29,827 bases of DNA, taken from a virus. The stretch is from IMG/VR virus record IMGVR_UViG_3300023184_000391, positions 1-29,827 of that record; one strand, 5' to 3'. The position numbers were made by a program, and so were the translations under genes. Of this stretch, positions 22,101 to 25,115 are shown one piece after another; the stretch's first letter is position 1; every line of letters starts with the position of its first letter. A model generated the notes under the pieces. That model saw only the letters and a program-made list of their open reading frames with translations. It made no database searches and was not told where the DNA came from.

Positions 22101-22494
22101 ACTTGCTAGACTGGGATACAATGCTGGACAGTTTGTAGTTGGCCAAACTTATACTATTGCCAGTGTTGGCAACACCAACTGGCATGCGATTGGATTACCA
22201 AGCGATGTTTATCCATTACCGGGTGTGGTGTTTACAGCTACAGGCGTGGGATCAGGAACAGGTGTAGCAGGCGACAGTTTGGCCAGCAACTACTATCGAG
22301 TAACCAGTTATAATCCGTTGACCATACAGTTCCTTACTGCCAACGATTTATTACCTCCAGGTGACGGAGTAGAAGTTACTGTTCTGCAACGTCGTGGTGT
22401 AACTTGGTATGCTCCGGGCAATGGAACACCTAGCAATGGTGAGCCACTACAACTTACCGACACAAATGCCGCAAGGTTTTTACGTGGATTATAA
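7165..22494 (+). CDS. Giant modular virion protein (5109 residues)
   Basis: One unbroken frame encodes a 5109-residue protein right after gp6, the position of the T4 wedge genes 7 and 8. The N-terminus (DFLPEIFQTDANKQFLAATL, YYSLDPFIDFDTFVNFSQYY) and C-terminus (LTDTNAARFLRGL) look like the ends of very large virion proteins in aquatic T4-like phages. Modules in order: degenerate cupredoxin-like segment 157-298 with a half copy 304-355; FTG-FGG repeat 550-626; beta modules near 985 and 1213; a conserved Trp/Tyr-rich core about 1350-1900; CBM-like motif 1913-1957; seven FG-GAP-like blades 2320-3066; helical block 3626-3740; GxGY repeat 3795-3870; CBM-like motifs near 3887 and 4270; second FTG-FGG copy 3997-4072; beta modules 4250-4980; GxGSGTG repeats near 3413, 4920 and 4987. 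I see no signal peptide or membrane segment. Likely an outer baseplate or fibre-network component; exact role unknown. Confidence 0.8.
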   Translation: MARVRSVDFLPEIFQTDANKQFLAATLDQLIQEPKFKKTQGYIGRTVGPGVNPNDKYVIEPDKTRADYQLEPGVISIDPTDNSKIVDAITYPGITDSLVYQGSPSTQPSRLYTSDYYSLDPFIDFDTFVNFSQYYWVPNGPDVVTVQSPGVALSQNFVVDRANGVYTFSGVTGNNPTINLVRGGNYTFQVSQNAKETVNYKVTRTNVTSYNIDNEPNAALTLIRGNTYTFNLFVQGDFPFWIKTAPTTGTGDQYNSGVTRNGSTVGTVTFTVPQDAPNTLYYSCQNQSLMQGTITIIDAQPGDGPGFWIQTNPGINGVNPITPNVSSRSIYGVTDNGTDLGTINFNVPQKTAQDFFYGLASIGTVDLVTDLFFENINGARLDQFIATYGGIDGITDLNTRTLVFANSAGDPSTDYYSIWRISYVVVGAYTYLSLGSIQNIANLERWTIRYGTEYSSTQWYKNQAGYIVEMPVLTAKLDTLYYQDGTDPEIFGTIRLIEQDNSSTIYIEDILGKKNYTSPNGVTFTNGLKVQFLGNVSPASYATGSEAFICTNTAAGINLITTESTVGMVAGQEIIFTGTTFGGVSTGVTYYVQSVFTSSQFKVSATKNGPAVTLTSANGTMTATTNQNPQYYVSGVGTAIELLPVTNYITPEPYAAVNDVDYLTINRDSPDLNPWSRSNRWFHIDVLNATGAYNNTPVVIDNDRKGKRPIIQFRGGIRLYNMGTDAKQLVNVIDFVETDAFSNVEGSTGYAVNDYTFVNGSRVIFAADEDPNVRSKIYVVNFVVPDTVPPLIAQPIINLVEAPDGEIFVDQTTTCISGSQVGITYWYDGVSWLEAQQKTSVQQAPLFDIYDADGMSLANRATYPSSTFAGTKLFSYATGSGVADPILQLTLKYLSLTNVGDIVFDNNLYADSFVYVRDNVSTTAPISSGFVYEYASRTVYDRLIGWQTAAVPTLMRQQFKFIYDTAPLRLDVAVESDTVTTVPSVKVFVGSIFQDPGTYSVTTTSNTTTITFSTVHVPGDVIEVEVLSNQISQVAFYQVPLNLNNNPLNANSPSFTLGTLRTHYNSICQNLTTFSGSINGANNTRDLGNIIPYGQIILQQSAPLTLAGYFMRSQQYNIFGALEYNSREYQKYKNQMLEAVTRQTIQYETASQVLDLVIAEITLGRTASNPFYWSDMLPASAVFTTTTYTVSYITSQVFDTVQVYNYTSANYLGMNVYVNDRILTRDLEYTVATDGPRIDILIALAIGDTVTIQEYSATYGTYVPNTPSKMGLYPAYRPAIVPVKTSAGEQLIILGHDGSQTPIFGDIRDEVLLEFETRIYNNIKLAGNPVPLDIVDVLPGQFRNTGYSYDEINTILETNFLTYVGWNKLDYTTQEYSAGNPFTYNYSSSTNRLNGDTLLGAWRGINRYFYDTQQPELTPWEMIGFSVKPDWWEITYGPGPYTSDNMNLWDDLELGLVRDPVGAYTLPAYARPGLLSVLPTDTAGQLLAPLESVVGGYNAQTFQKSWAPGDGGPVEASWWNSSDYPFAVMRLLALTRPAKFFALFADRDLYKYSTEFDQYLYNGRYRLDANGVQVYGDGTSKASYINWIVDYNRITGTNSTVALETDLQNLDVRLCYRMASFSDKQYLKIYTEKSSPKSTNTSLQIPPESYQLLVYKNQPFDRLIYSSVVIQVVDGGYAVFGYSTARPFFNTFTSIPVGQFQTYSVAGKTIQVPANYTDTITQIPYGFVFTTESAVANFLLSYGKYLESQGFEFNNQINGYLMTWSQMVYEFIYWSQQGWGEGSLINLNPLATGLSVFKEQAVVDTITSQTSEHVILDQNRRDFPVRDLNIVRVDNNFTIQPLNNQSLSFIDMRYTNFESMIVFDNTSLFGDLIFEPITGARQSRLYLSGTTTTEWDGSVNAQGFILNQNNIPAWTGLKTYAKGEIVTHKGAYWSAATIVQPSTKFNYNDWNQSDYTFIEQGLLANLANKADQLSNSYDINSANLITDNDLLSYGLIGFRPRQYMAALNLDDVSQLNVYREFLGTKGTKNSIDLFGQAKFNKEVADYKVYENWAIQRGVYGANANRSFFDLRLNRALLSSNPSLVQVVVPNESSTADQQIFLSDVWKSSFPLTTPALLPTTTTLPTDIALPNAGYVNIDDVDITVFNLDDPASLDANINSIIVGTSIWVAKVNNYDWNIYRAEAVPGTIQHVCDNLNGTSRVIFSGQHGLTTGDRLIIRFFDTEVNGVYTILSIPNITTVNIALDLVGNRTVVDGTGIGFTLKTMRVDQASDVLNLPYAQQILPGAKVWVDDNGQGLWEVLQKQNPFTERTILAPVLLDATEQYGASVAQATNRSALFVGSPRYGFGSGTAKGGIYLYVRSSGDQYIPISPINGQDTILTLSTTGLRGYGNAVDAGNQTWAVGGASASLGPAPAGSPANNGYAVVLWRDPTAGAANSSPWYQSQLLTLPTTTTTTTPGAGEFGYSVAMSLDERWLYVGAPGLNKVYAYGQVQWQDQVLQYKANGTSNTADISSTIQINNANQIVVLKNNAVLTLSSDYTVNPGFTTVTFTATPAAGDVITISRKYVKAFTASGATYSLSPWLFTATANNIYSFSVTVDNVLQRPNIDYTYSGTTLTFYNVPSGGSSIIVTSQFYYELAGTITPTVAVAAGARFGSSVQCSTDGRQVIIGCSSATVNGLLEAGSVYVFDRNVQKFIRQDDSSNTYTVLGTVTAPVSMLVNNVFLTNQTDSIIGADNTFSVSGNNITINKDLFVGDVIEIEINQFVQQQLINENTIAEYTNYGQSLDLCPYNCSLYVGAPQDSSIVWKSGVVERSVNQARSYGTITATVANPSLTAGQTLRVNNVDIAVPASPNNNVAGLAAAINGGEAGTNSGAPNATAVVSATGYLTIFVTNTDAAPEGNKLQVAPGSVGTVFSALGFNTFVYTQTIASPRPLEFAQFGYSVAVNDTALNLVVGSPRGSLYLPMVFDYNTTTEKAGTTFDGNSTTFFSPVIQSGVVYTYDYLPSNSLSVANPGKFIFGQQVETNAVSYLDQFGYAVSYNSGVLVATAPGEDFEDSTYSEYGAAYVFENPTRRLAWEPIAIQQPVVDIKLLTSVYMYDRISSAKSQFFDFFDPLQGKVLGAAQENIDYISAVDPASYNVGPVNNRGDTWNIAHIGEVWWDISTVRFIDPNQDNPTYASREWGQVFPGSRVDVYQWITSSVPPANYVGVGTPYSTTSYVVSTRLNQSGTFVTEYYFWVRGITETASQLGKTLSVATVASYIQEPKASGISYIAPINSSTIAIYNALEYIVAFDTILSIEFDQSLTDANVHTEYELIAQGQADAFLSDNLYRKLQDSFCGVDTFGNKVPDPNLNYAQRYGVQFRPRQSMFVDRFLALKNYITRANDVFALYPITESRSFALLNSAESEPTSVVLVNAGEFSIGQTYTINTVGSTNFTLIGASSNTVGVTFVATGVGSGTGIASYTNWNLRVANLEILGFQNIYAVPLGYKYLVATNSLNRGLWTINEVQATNDPAVREIVLSRVQNYNTRQYWSYVNWYQPGYNSSSTIVTEVPNYAALSTLTVAIGSSVKVTANAQGKFEIYLRTDTGWDRVGLEDGTIEISAQIYDYALGRFGFDVEVFDAQYYDQEPVIETRKIIQAINEELFIDELKIERNKSLTLMFNFILSELLAPEWLIKTSLIDVQHKVRDLVPYQNYIRDNQDFVSDYIQEVKPYHVQIREFNLTYDGADNYQGSLTDFDVPAYYDTDLTLPQFVSPILLPYQHATAQAFNTLSDTPPNSTLWPTWPYSQWFDNYLLHVDAITVTNQGTGYTIAPTVLIVPAEGDTGSGAEAVAVLNSLGNIVSITLINGGSGYRVTPSIVFDGGNGTGAAAYPQMANGLVRSFRTVLKYDRYQYQTSVLTWSADGTYENGTLVRYDNRVWQANSADGSSAVVGPDFNLEDWTLVDAATLSGVNRTMGYYIPGVNELGLDLNLLVDGTSYPGVQVWGDYFLGSAPVSPTLICTATNATTNEITCVQTVRLSLNDSIRFYGTVFGGIVAGTVYYINSIVDATHFTVSLAPTGLTVSLTTATGTMIADVPEPVDAIYASSFTDLYLGLRPTDINVDGGEFIGPYEGHAPEELINGAEYDTLDFRVYTRPGADWTGRGHGFAIGTYNYLYDNNALYWGDLVQNPVSIEVSNENTNSDLTPDIDYVVDWEKQTITAIAGGGISTGDIISITAYEMGGGDQLFRGNYGGSDINNSVVIPVDSNEIYELVLFVNGTNVSGATWAPYSESISWTYENSYAAQTVVSNNNVYYRALQPVPVGTLLDNPLYWIEFVPALQSTVTFPYPMANVKYATTTSLFGSFGYVYANGVNGVGATLTNYNTFDVYATLSIDNTTPSVGDRILVKNETGVYVNNTTQSAAFNGIYTVTQIGSNTVPWILTRATDFDASSDIPSAITLVTSGFTNAATRWVCTSNPSISIGTTEIDWTRFIGSEAPYGPGDGISITAMGVETPQYSWSTAVTQYHTTTEADVLTNSINLDNSMQGTNVANLVVTVNGKRLQPPEGIEWTGDGTSSSFGLPQRGGYPQSAINANTDILVWVNNVLQVQNFGATVGDYYVTNYNGSNTPGRQVVFFTPPTDGAQILISVSTIAQYRIVVGSPSRLLITPLLNVGDQIAITSWNDTAQQDPLTLVFVGPVVTGITVIEPYDSTGYSYPDFANNTSGSYDYSLGVAIPDNNFDLGREGILANRLWVTLDGNRLYPGVDYAVQGQYLILGSGIIGQAQVLAVTEFTESIVPGAMAFRLFQDMREVQTTFRITRSTTTTVAQPVSAIADIIYVDNAALLSEPNLSAGIFGVITIDGERILYRERNLSTNSISGLQRGTAGTGATTHAVNAEVYDMGIGNRLPQEFQNYIVSDTSIGNGTTTTFYAASLNSSNVSITINAGNFKIGRTYTIATIGTTNFIAIGATSNTVGVVFVATGTGSGTGTATTTYSGIEVYVGGKLARLGYNAGQFVVGQTYTIASVGNTNWHAIGLPSDVYPLPGVVFTATGVGSGTGVAGDSLASNYYRVTSYNPLTIQFLTANDLLPPGDGVEVTVLQRRGVTWYAPGNGTPSNGEPLQLTDTNAARFLRGL
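7633..8240 (+). repeat. Degenerate cupredoxin-like segment in the giant protein, with partial second copy
   Basis: Residues 157-298 carry two LxRGxxYTFxV strands (near 178 and 220), FPFWIKTAP at 238-246, a TGTGDQYNSGVTRNG loop, then VTFTVPQDAPNTLYYSC and a Met at 290. This is the pattern of plastocyanin-like domains found in many aquatic proteins. The expected copper ligands are only half kept: Cys284 and Met290 are present, but the usual His before PFW is Phe238 and the usual His after the Cys is Gln287. A shortened second copy (304-355) repeats GFWIQT, GVTDNGTDLGTINFNVP. Copper binding is therefore unlikely and the fold is probably structural. Confidence 0.55.
8812..9042 (+). repeat. FTG-FGG module, copy 1 of 2 in the giant protein
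   Basis: Residues 550-626 share a spaced pattern with residues 3997-4072: Cys-Thr at the start, GTxFGG, then GxxYYxxS, FxVS, and a closing GTMxA. The two copies are about 10 kb apart in the same gene. They look like an old duplication or independent capture of one beta module. The function is unknown. Confidence 0.65.
12901..13035 (+). other. CBM5/12-like motif in the giant protein
   Basis: Residues 1913-1957 read AWTGLKTYAKGEIVTHKGAY followed by WSA and, 17 residues on, YNDW. The pattern W-x-YxxGxxVxxxGxxYxA...W is that of small chitin-binding-like modules (CBM5/12). Similar spacing recurs near residues 3887-3940 (TYENGTLVRYDNRVWQA) and 4270-4312 (SYAAQTVVSNNNVYYRA, YWIEF). Binding to a host surface glycan is an inference; the motif is short and can also be purely structural. 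Confidence 0.4.
14119..16362 (+). repeat. Seven FG-GAP-like propeller blades with inserted domains, inside the giant protein
   Basis: Seven units share the outline [QEF]-[FY]-G-x-[SA]-[VL] ... [LV]-[FYV]-[VI]-[GA]-[SA]-P ... G-x-[VI]-Y-x-[YF]. They begin near residues 2322 (QYGASVA), 2387 (GYGNAVD), 2460 (EFGYSVA), 2651 (RFGSSVQ), 2778 (NYGQSLD), 2936 (QFGYSVA) and 3030 (QFGYAVS). FG-GAP propellers such as integrin alpha have seven blades, so the count fits one closed propeller. The last five carry large insertions between blades 3-4 (about 2488-2640), 4-5 (2692-2772) and 5-6 (2814-2930). A run of seven Thr (2449-2455) leads into blade 3. The calcium-binding DxDxDG loops of integrins are not evident. 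The blades resemble the bacterial FG-GAP_2 type. Confidence 0.65.
15610..15945 (+). other. Domain inserted between propeller blades 5 and 6
   Basis: Residues about 2816-2927 read as an independent alpha/beta unit: TAGQTLRVNNVDIAVPASPN, then VAGLAAAINGG, ATAVVSATGYLTIFVTN and VFSALGF. The order (strand-turn-strand, AAIN helix, strand pair) resembles the flagellin-hook 'IN' type motif found in flagellar and adhesin proteins. This is a similarity in pattern only. The unit interrupts the FG-GAP-like repeat series. Confidence 0.35.
17401..17538 (+). repeat. GxGSGTG repeat, copy 1 of 3
   Basis: Residues 3413-3458 contain AGEFSIGQTYTINTVGSTNF, then LIGASSNTVGVTF and TGVGSGTG. The same unit recurs at 21922-22062 and 22123-22272. 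The unit looks like a short beta-hairpin pair closed by a glycine-rich turn. It is widespread in structural proteins of aquatic phages. Codons here favour T in the third position more than the flanking sequence does, which fits a separate origin. Confidence 0.75.
18547..18774 (+). repeat. GxGY tandem beta unit in the giant protein
   Basis: Residues 3795-3870 contain two related halves: VTNQGTGYTIAPTVLI with GSGAEAVAVL, and LINGGSGYRVTPSIVF with GTGAAA. The G-x-GY-x-x-x-P-x-[VI]-x-[FIV] pattern followed by G[ST]GA is a common repeat in phage tail and fibre proteins. The role is unknown and presumably architectural. Confidence 0.6.
19153..19380 (+). repeat. FTG-FGG module, copy 2 of 2 in the giant protein
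   Basis: Residues 3997-4072 match residues 550-626 at the same spaced positions (CT, GTVFGG, GTVYYINS, FTVS, LTTATGTMIA). The match is over the full unit and not just one motif, so a common origin is likely. Confidence 0.65.
21922..22062 (+). repeat. GxGSGTG repeat, copy 2 of 3
   Basis: Residues 4920-4966 contain AGNFKIGRTYTIATIGTTNF, then AIGATSNTVGVVF and TGTGSGTG. It is the closest of the two C-terminal copies to copy 1 at 17401, in both protein and DNA. It is separated from copy 3 by one short YVGGKL beta module. Confidence 0.75.
22123..22272 (+). repeat. GxGSGTG repeat, copy 3 of 3
   Basis: Residues 4987-5036 contain AGQFVVGQTYTIASVGNTNW, HAIGLPSD, PGVVF and TGVGSGTG. This copy is altered in the middle, where the usual SNTVGVVF becomes SDVYPLPGVVF, a short insertion. 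It lies close to the C-terminus of the giant protein. Confidence 0.75.
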
Positions 22495-22512
22495 CAAGGT
22501 AAATAAACGATC

Positions 22513-22671
22513 ATGTCAACTACTATGCCAAAACAGCCAGTAACAGTAAATTCTGAGAAAAAACAACCTCAGCCCAAGCGTCCCAACGAGCAAGGATCAT
22601 TTTCCGTTGAAGCTCATGTGCGTATTTTTGACCCAAAAACAAAAGAAGTTTATATGGAGGGCAGAGCATGA
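22513..22671 (+). CDS. Small 52-residue protein sharing a motif with the next gene
   Basis: ATG at 22513 opens a 52-codon frame ending TGA at 22669-22671. The first half is basic and Pro/Gln/Lys-rich (MSTTMPKQPV, KKQPQPKRPNEQ), likely disordered. The second half reads SVEAHVRIFDPKTKEVYMEG. The final 4 bases overlap the next start (ATGA). It fills the gap after the giant gene exactly, and the strong GGAGG for the next gene lies inside its end. HVRIFDPKTKEV resembles FIKIHDPNTGEV near the start of the next protein (six identical positions of eleven or twelve), suggesting kinship. Its own ribosome binding site is weak (ACAAGG 22494-22499, 13 nt away). The function is unknown; a small virion or assembly protein is likely. 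Confidence 0.75.
   Translation: MSTTMPKQPVTVNSEKKQPQPKRPNEQGSFSVEAHVRIFDPKTKEVYMEGRA
22656..22660 (+). promoter_or_regulatory. Strong Shine-Dalgarno of the 207-residue virion protein
   Basis: GGAGG lies 7 nt before ATG 22668, inside the last codons of the preceding small gene. It is the strongest ribosome binding site in the structural block and fixes the start. Confidence 0.75.
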
Positions 22672-23291
22672 TTACTCCAGGATTGGCTCAAATTCAAGGG
22701 TTTATAAAAATACACGATCCCAATACAGGTGAAGTATTAGTTGATAAGAAAAACGCAATCCACTACGAAAATATTTCCATTGCTATGGCACAAAGCCTAA
22801 GCAATAGATTGGACATCAATGGTTCTAGACTGGGAATCATCTATTCCATGGCATTTGGCAACGGTGGCAGCTCTGTGGATCCCACAGGTGTGATTACATA
22901 TTTGCCCCCAAACACTGTGGGGCAAAACGCTGGATTGTACAATGAAACTTATTCTAAAGTTGTTGACGACAACTCAGCTGCTAACAGCGACCCTCAAACC
23001 AACTATATGACTGTGATACACACAGCTGGCACTGTTTACACAGATATCCTTGTGACTTGCCTATTAGACTACGGCGAACCACCCACACAGCAAGCATTTG
23101 ATAATTCAACAAATTTTAACGGTGAATATGTGTTTGATGAACTAGGACTAAAATCTTGGAACGGTAGCGCAACAGATTTGCGACTGATTACCCATGTGAT
23201 TTTCCACCCAGTACAAAAAAGTTTGAATCGTCAAATTCAAATTGATTATACCTTACGTATACAGACGTTGAGCAACATAAACGCTGTATAA
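22668..23291 (+). CDS. Conserved virion structural protein (207 residues)
   Basis: This 207-residue protein is of a type common after the giant gene in aquatic T4-like phages, annotated there as a virion structural protein. The N-terminal part (GFIKIHDPNTGEVLVDKKNA then IHYENISIAMAQSL) looks like a beta-hairpin followed by a helix. A Gly/Ser/Pro-rich middle (AFGNGGSSVDPTG) and a beta-rich C-terminus with FDELGLKSW and LITHVIFHPVQKS follow. No catalytic motif or membrane segment is visible. It overlaps the small gene before it by 4 bp, and its stop codon forms part of the late promoter of the fibre gene. A fibre attachment or tail-associated role is plausible from position but unproven. Confidence 0.75.
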   Translation: MITPGLAQIQGFIKIHDPNTGEVLVDKKNAIHYENISIAMAQSLSNRLDINGSRLGIIYSMAFGNGGSSVDPTGVITYLPPNTVGQNAGLYNETYSKVVDDNSAANSDPQTNYMTVIHTAGTVYTDILVTCLLDYGEPPTQQAFDNSTNFNGEYVFDELGLKSWNGSATDLRLITHVIFHPVQKSLNRQIQIDYTLRIQTLSNINAV

Positions 23292-23294
23292 ATA
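23287..23294 (+). promoter_or_regulatory. T4-type late promoter before the tail fibre gene
   Basis: TATAAATA is an exact match to the T4 late promoter element. It overlaps the stop codon of the preceding gene (TAA 23289-23291). There are 29 nt between it and ATG 23324, exactly as for the candidate before gp6. The leader carries ACAAGG at 23310-23315, 8 nt from the ATG. Late expression of the fibre gene follows by analogy with T4 gp55-dependent transcription. Confidence 0.7.
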
Positions 23295-23323
23295 TAGAAA
23301 AATATAGGAACAAGGCGACCAAC

Positions 23324-25102
23324 ATGGCATATACAATTAATCTAACAAACGGCACAACGTTTGCTACCATTACAGATGGTACTGTAAACCAAGCCAGTTC
23401 GATGACGTTGATCGGCAAAAACTATGCTGGGTATGGCCAGTTTTTAGATGATAACTTTATTCACTTGTTGGAAAATAGTGCTAACACAACAGCACCATCG
23501 GCTCCACTTACCGGACAGTTATGGTGGGATAGCACTAATACACTATTAAAAGTTTATACAGGTGTGGTTTGGACCGTGGTCGGCGGCGCTACCGCATCAA
23601 GCTCAGCACCAAGTCCTGCTGTGCAAGGAGATTTATGGTTTGATACCACAAACCAGCAACTGAAAGTTTGCTCAGTAGCACCTAGTACATTTATTGTGGT
23701 CGGTCCAGCATATTCGAGTGTTCAAGGTACATCGGGTGCAGTACCACTTACCATTGCCGATGGATCAACAGGTTACGTTGTTACAGGATTGTATGCTTCT
23801 GGTTCTTTAGTTGGCATTATCAGCAGTGTTACTGATTTTGCACCGGCTGGTAATAGTATTGCGTATGCCACAGCATTTCCTAAAATTTACAAAGGTTTTA
23901 CAGTTTGGAATACCGGCAATAACAGCGGTAATATCAGCAACCCAGGAAATGTTACACTAGCAGTGGCCGGAAGTGTGATTGAAACAGTGGCCAGCACAGG
24001 GGTATATGTGACTGGATTAGTAAGCTCAACTGGCAATGTTACTGCACCTAACTTTATTGGTAACGTAATTCCACCAGCAGGTGGATCAGTTAGCACTACT
24101 GGAAACATCACTGGTGGCAATCTTTTAACCAGCGGAATAACATCAGCCGGCGGCAACATAACAGGCGCCAACTTTATTACCAGTGGTCTTGCTACAGTAA
24201 CTGGAAATGTCCAGGGTGGCAATTTAAGAACTACTGGTTTAATCAGTGCAACAGGAAATATCACAGGCGGTAATGTTCTATTCGGAACAGGCATTGTTTC
24301 GGGCACAGGAAATATCACAGGCGGTAATGTTCTATTCGGGACAGGCACTGTTTCGGGCACCGGCAACATAACTGGTGGTAATGTTCTATTTGGAACAGGC
24401 ATTGTTTCGGGCGTTGGCAATATAAGTGCTAGCTTTTTCTTGGGCAATGGCAGTCAGCTCACTGGATTGAGCTCGGCTGTGAGCGTAACTAAAATTGAAA
24501 ATGGTAGTTCATGGGGCAACGTTGCATCATCTGGTGGTAATATTGTGTTCCAAGTTGGCGGCATTAATAGTGTTATGGTGCTGGCTACCACTGGAGCGAT
24601 TGTGACTGGTTTGAGTACTCCCAGTATCGAGCACACTGGCACAAATGCTGTAGGCAATATTGGATCATCCAGCAGTTACTTTAATCGATTGTTTGCCACA
24701 GCTACCACAGCCCTGTACGCTGACGTTGCAGAACGTTTTGCAGCTGACGAAGAACTAGCACCAGGTACAGTGGTTGAACTGGGCGGTGCTGCTGAAATTA
24801 CCAGATCCAAACAAGATTTAAGTGAAAATGTGTTCGGCGTTATAAGTACTAATGCAGCCTACCTAATGAATGGTGGCGCCGGAGAAGACAACACGCATCC
24901 ACCAGTTGCAATGACTGGCCGTGTTCCGGTGCAAGTAATTGGTGTAGTGCGCAAGGGTGACAGACTGGTATCAGCAGGTGACGGAGTAGCAAGGGCTGCT
25001 CAACCAGGCGAAGCCACAGCATTCAACGTAATTGGACGAGCATTGGTTGACAAGCCTACTGCTGGACCAGGTACAATAGAAGCAATTGTGACCATCAAGT
25101 AA
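23324..25102 (+). CDS. Tail fibre-like protein with GNITGGN repeat shaft
   Basis: This 592-residue protein probably trimerises into a fibre for host contact. Residues 1-60 (YTINLTNGTTFATITDGTVN, then TLIGKNYAGYGQFLDDNFIH) and two GxLWxDTTNxxLKV units near 65 and 103 form an N-terminal part that is widespread in aquatic T4-like phages. Residues 260-369 are a repeat shaft: three 17-residue and three near-identical 18-residue units starting GN[IV]. A short linker with GNGSQLTGLSS follows. The C-terminus (about 440-592) starts with IEHTGTNAVGNIGSSSSYFN and YADVAERF, then a compact beta domain (ENVFGVIST, MTGRVPVQVIG). That layout resembles fibre C-terminal domains that act as trimerisation or self-cleaving chaperone units, but I cannot confirm cleavage. 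A late promoter lies upstream. Confidence 0.78.
   Translation: MAYTINLTNGTTFATITDGTVNQASSMTLIGKNYAGYGQFLDDNFIHLLENSANTTAPSAPLTGQLWWDSTNTLLKVYTGVVWTVVGGATASSSAPSPAVQGDLWFDTTNQQLKVCSVAPSTFIVVGPAYSSVQGTSGAVPLTIADGSTGYVVTGLYASGSLVGIISSVTDFAPAGNSIAYATAFPKIYKGFTVWNTGNNSGNISNPGNVTLAVAGSVIETVASTGVYVTGLVSSTGNVTAPNFIGNVIPPAGGSVSTTGNITGGNLLTSGITSAGGNITGANFITSGLATVTGNVQGGNLRTTGLISATGNITGGNVLFGTGIVSGTGNITGGNVLFGTGTVSGTGNITGGNVLFGTGIVSGVGNISASFFLGNGSQLTGLSSAVSVTKIENGSSWGNVASSGGNIVFQVGGINSVMVLATTGAIVTGLSTPSIEHTGTNAVGNIGSSSSYFNRLFATATTALYADVAERFAADEELAPGTVVELGGAAEITRSKQDLSENVFGVISTNAAYLMNGGAGEDNTHPPVAMTGRVPVQVIGVVRKGDRLVSAGDGVARAAQPGEATAFNVIGRALVDKPTAGPGTIEAIVTIK
24101..24427 (+). repeat. Tandem repeat of the fibre shaft (3 x 51 bp, then 3 x 54 bp)
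   Basis: Units of 51 bp start at 24101, 24152 and 24203 (GNITGGNLLTSGITSAG and two variants). Units of 54 bp start at 24254, 24308 and 24362 (GNITGGNVLFGTGIVSGT and variants). A partial GNIS unit follows. The first two 54-bp units differ at three bases only; the third differs at more, mostly silent, sites. The array keeps frame throughout. Confidence 0.9.
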
Positions 25103-25115
25103 TTAGGACAAGGCA

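Noticed and set aside
22498-22505. GGTAAATA before the 52-residue gene as a late promoter
   Set aside because: Two mismatches to TATAAATA and only 7 nt to the ATG, unlike the 29-nt spacing of the two better candidates.
23887-24447. 186-codon open frame on the minus strand opposite the fibre repeats
   Set aside because: It is the antisense of a repetitive Gly/Thr-rich coding array, has a Pro/Val repeat composition, no ribosome binding site, and no gene on that strand nearby.
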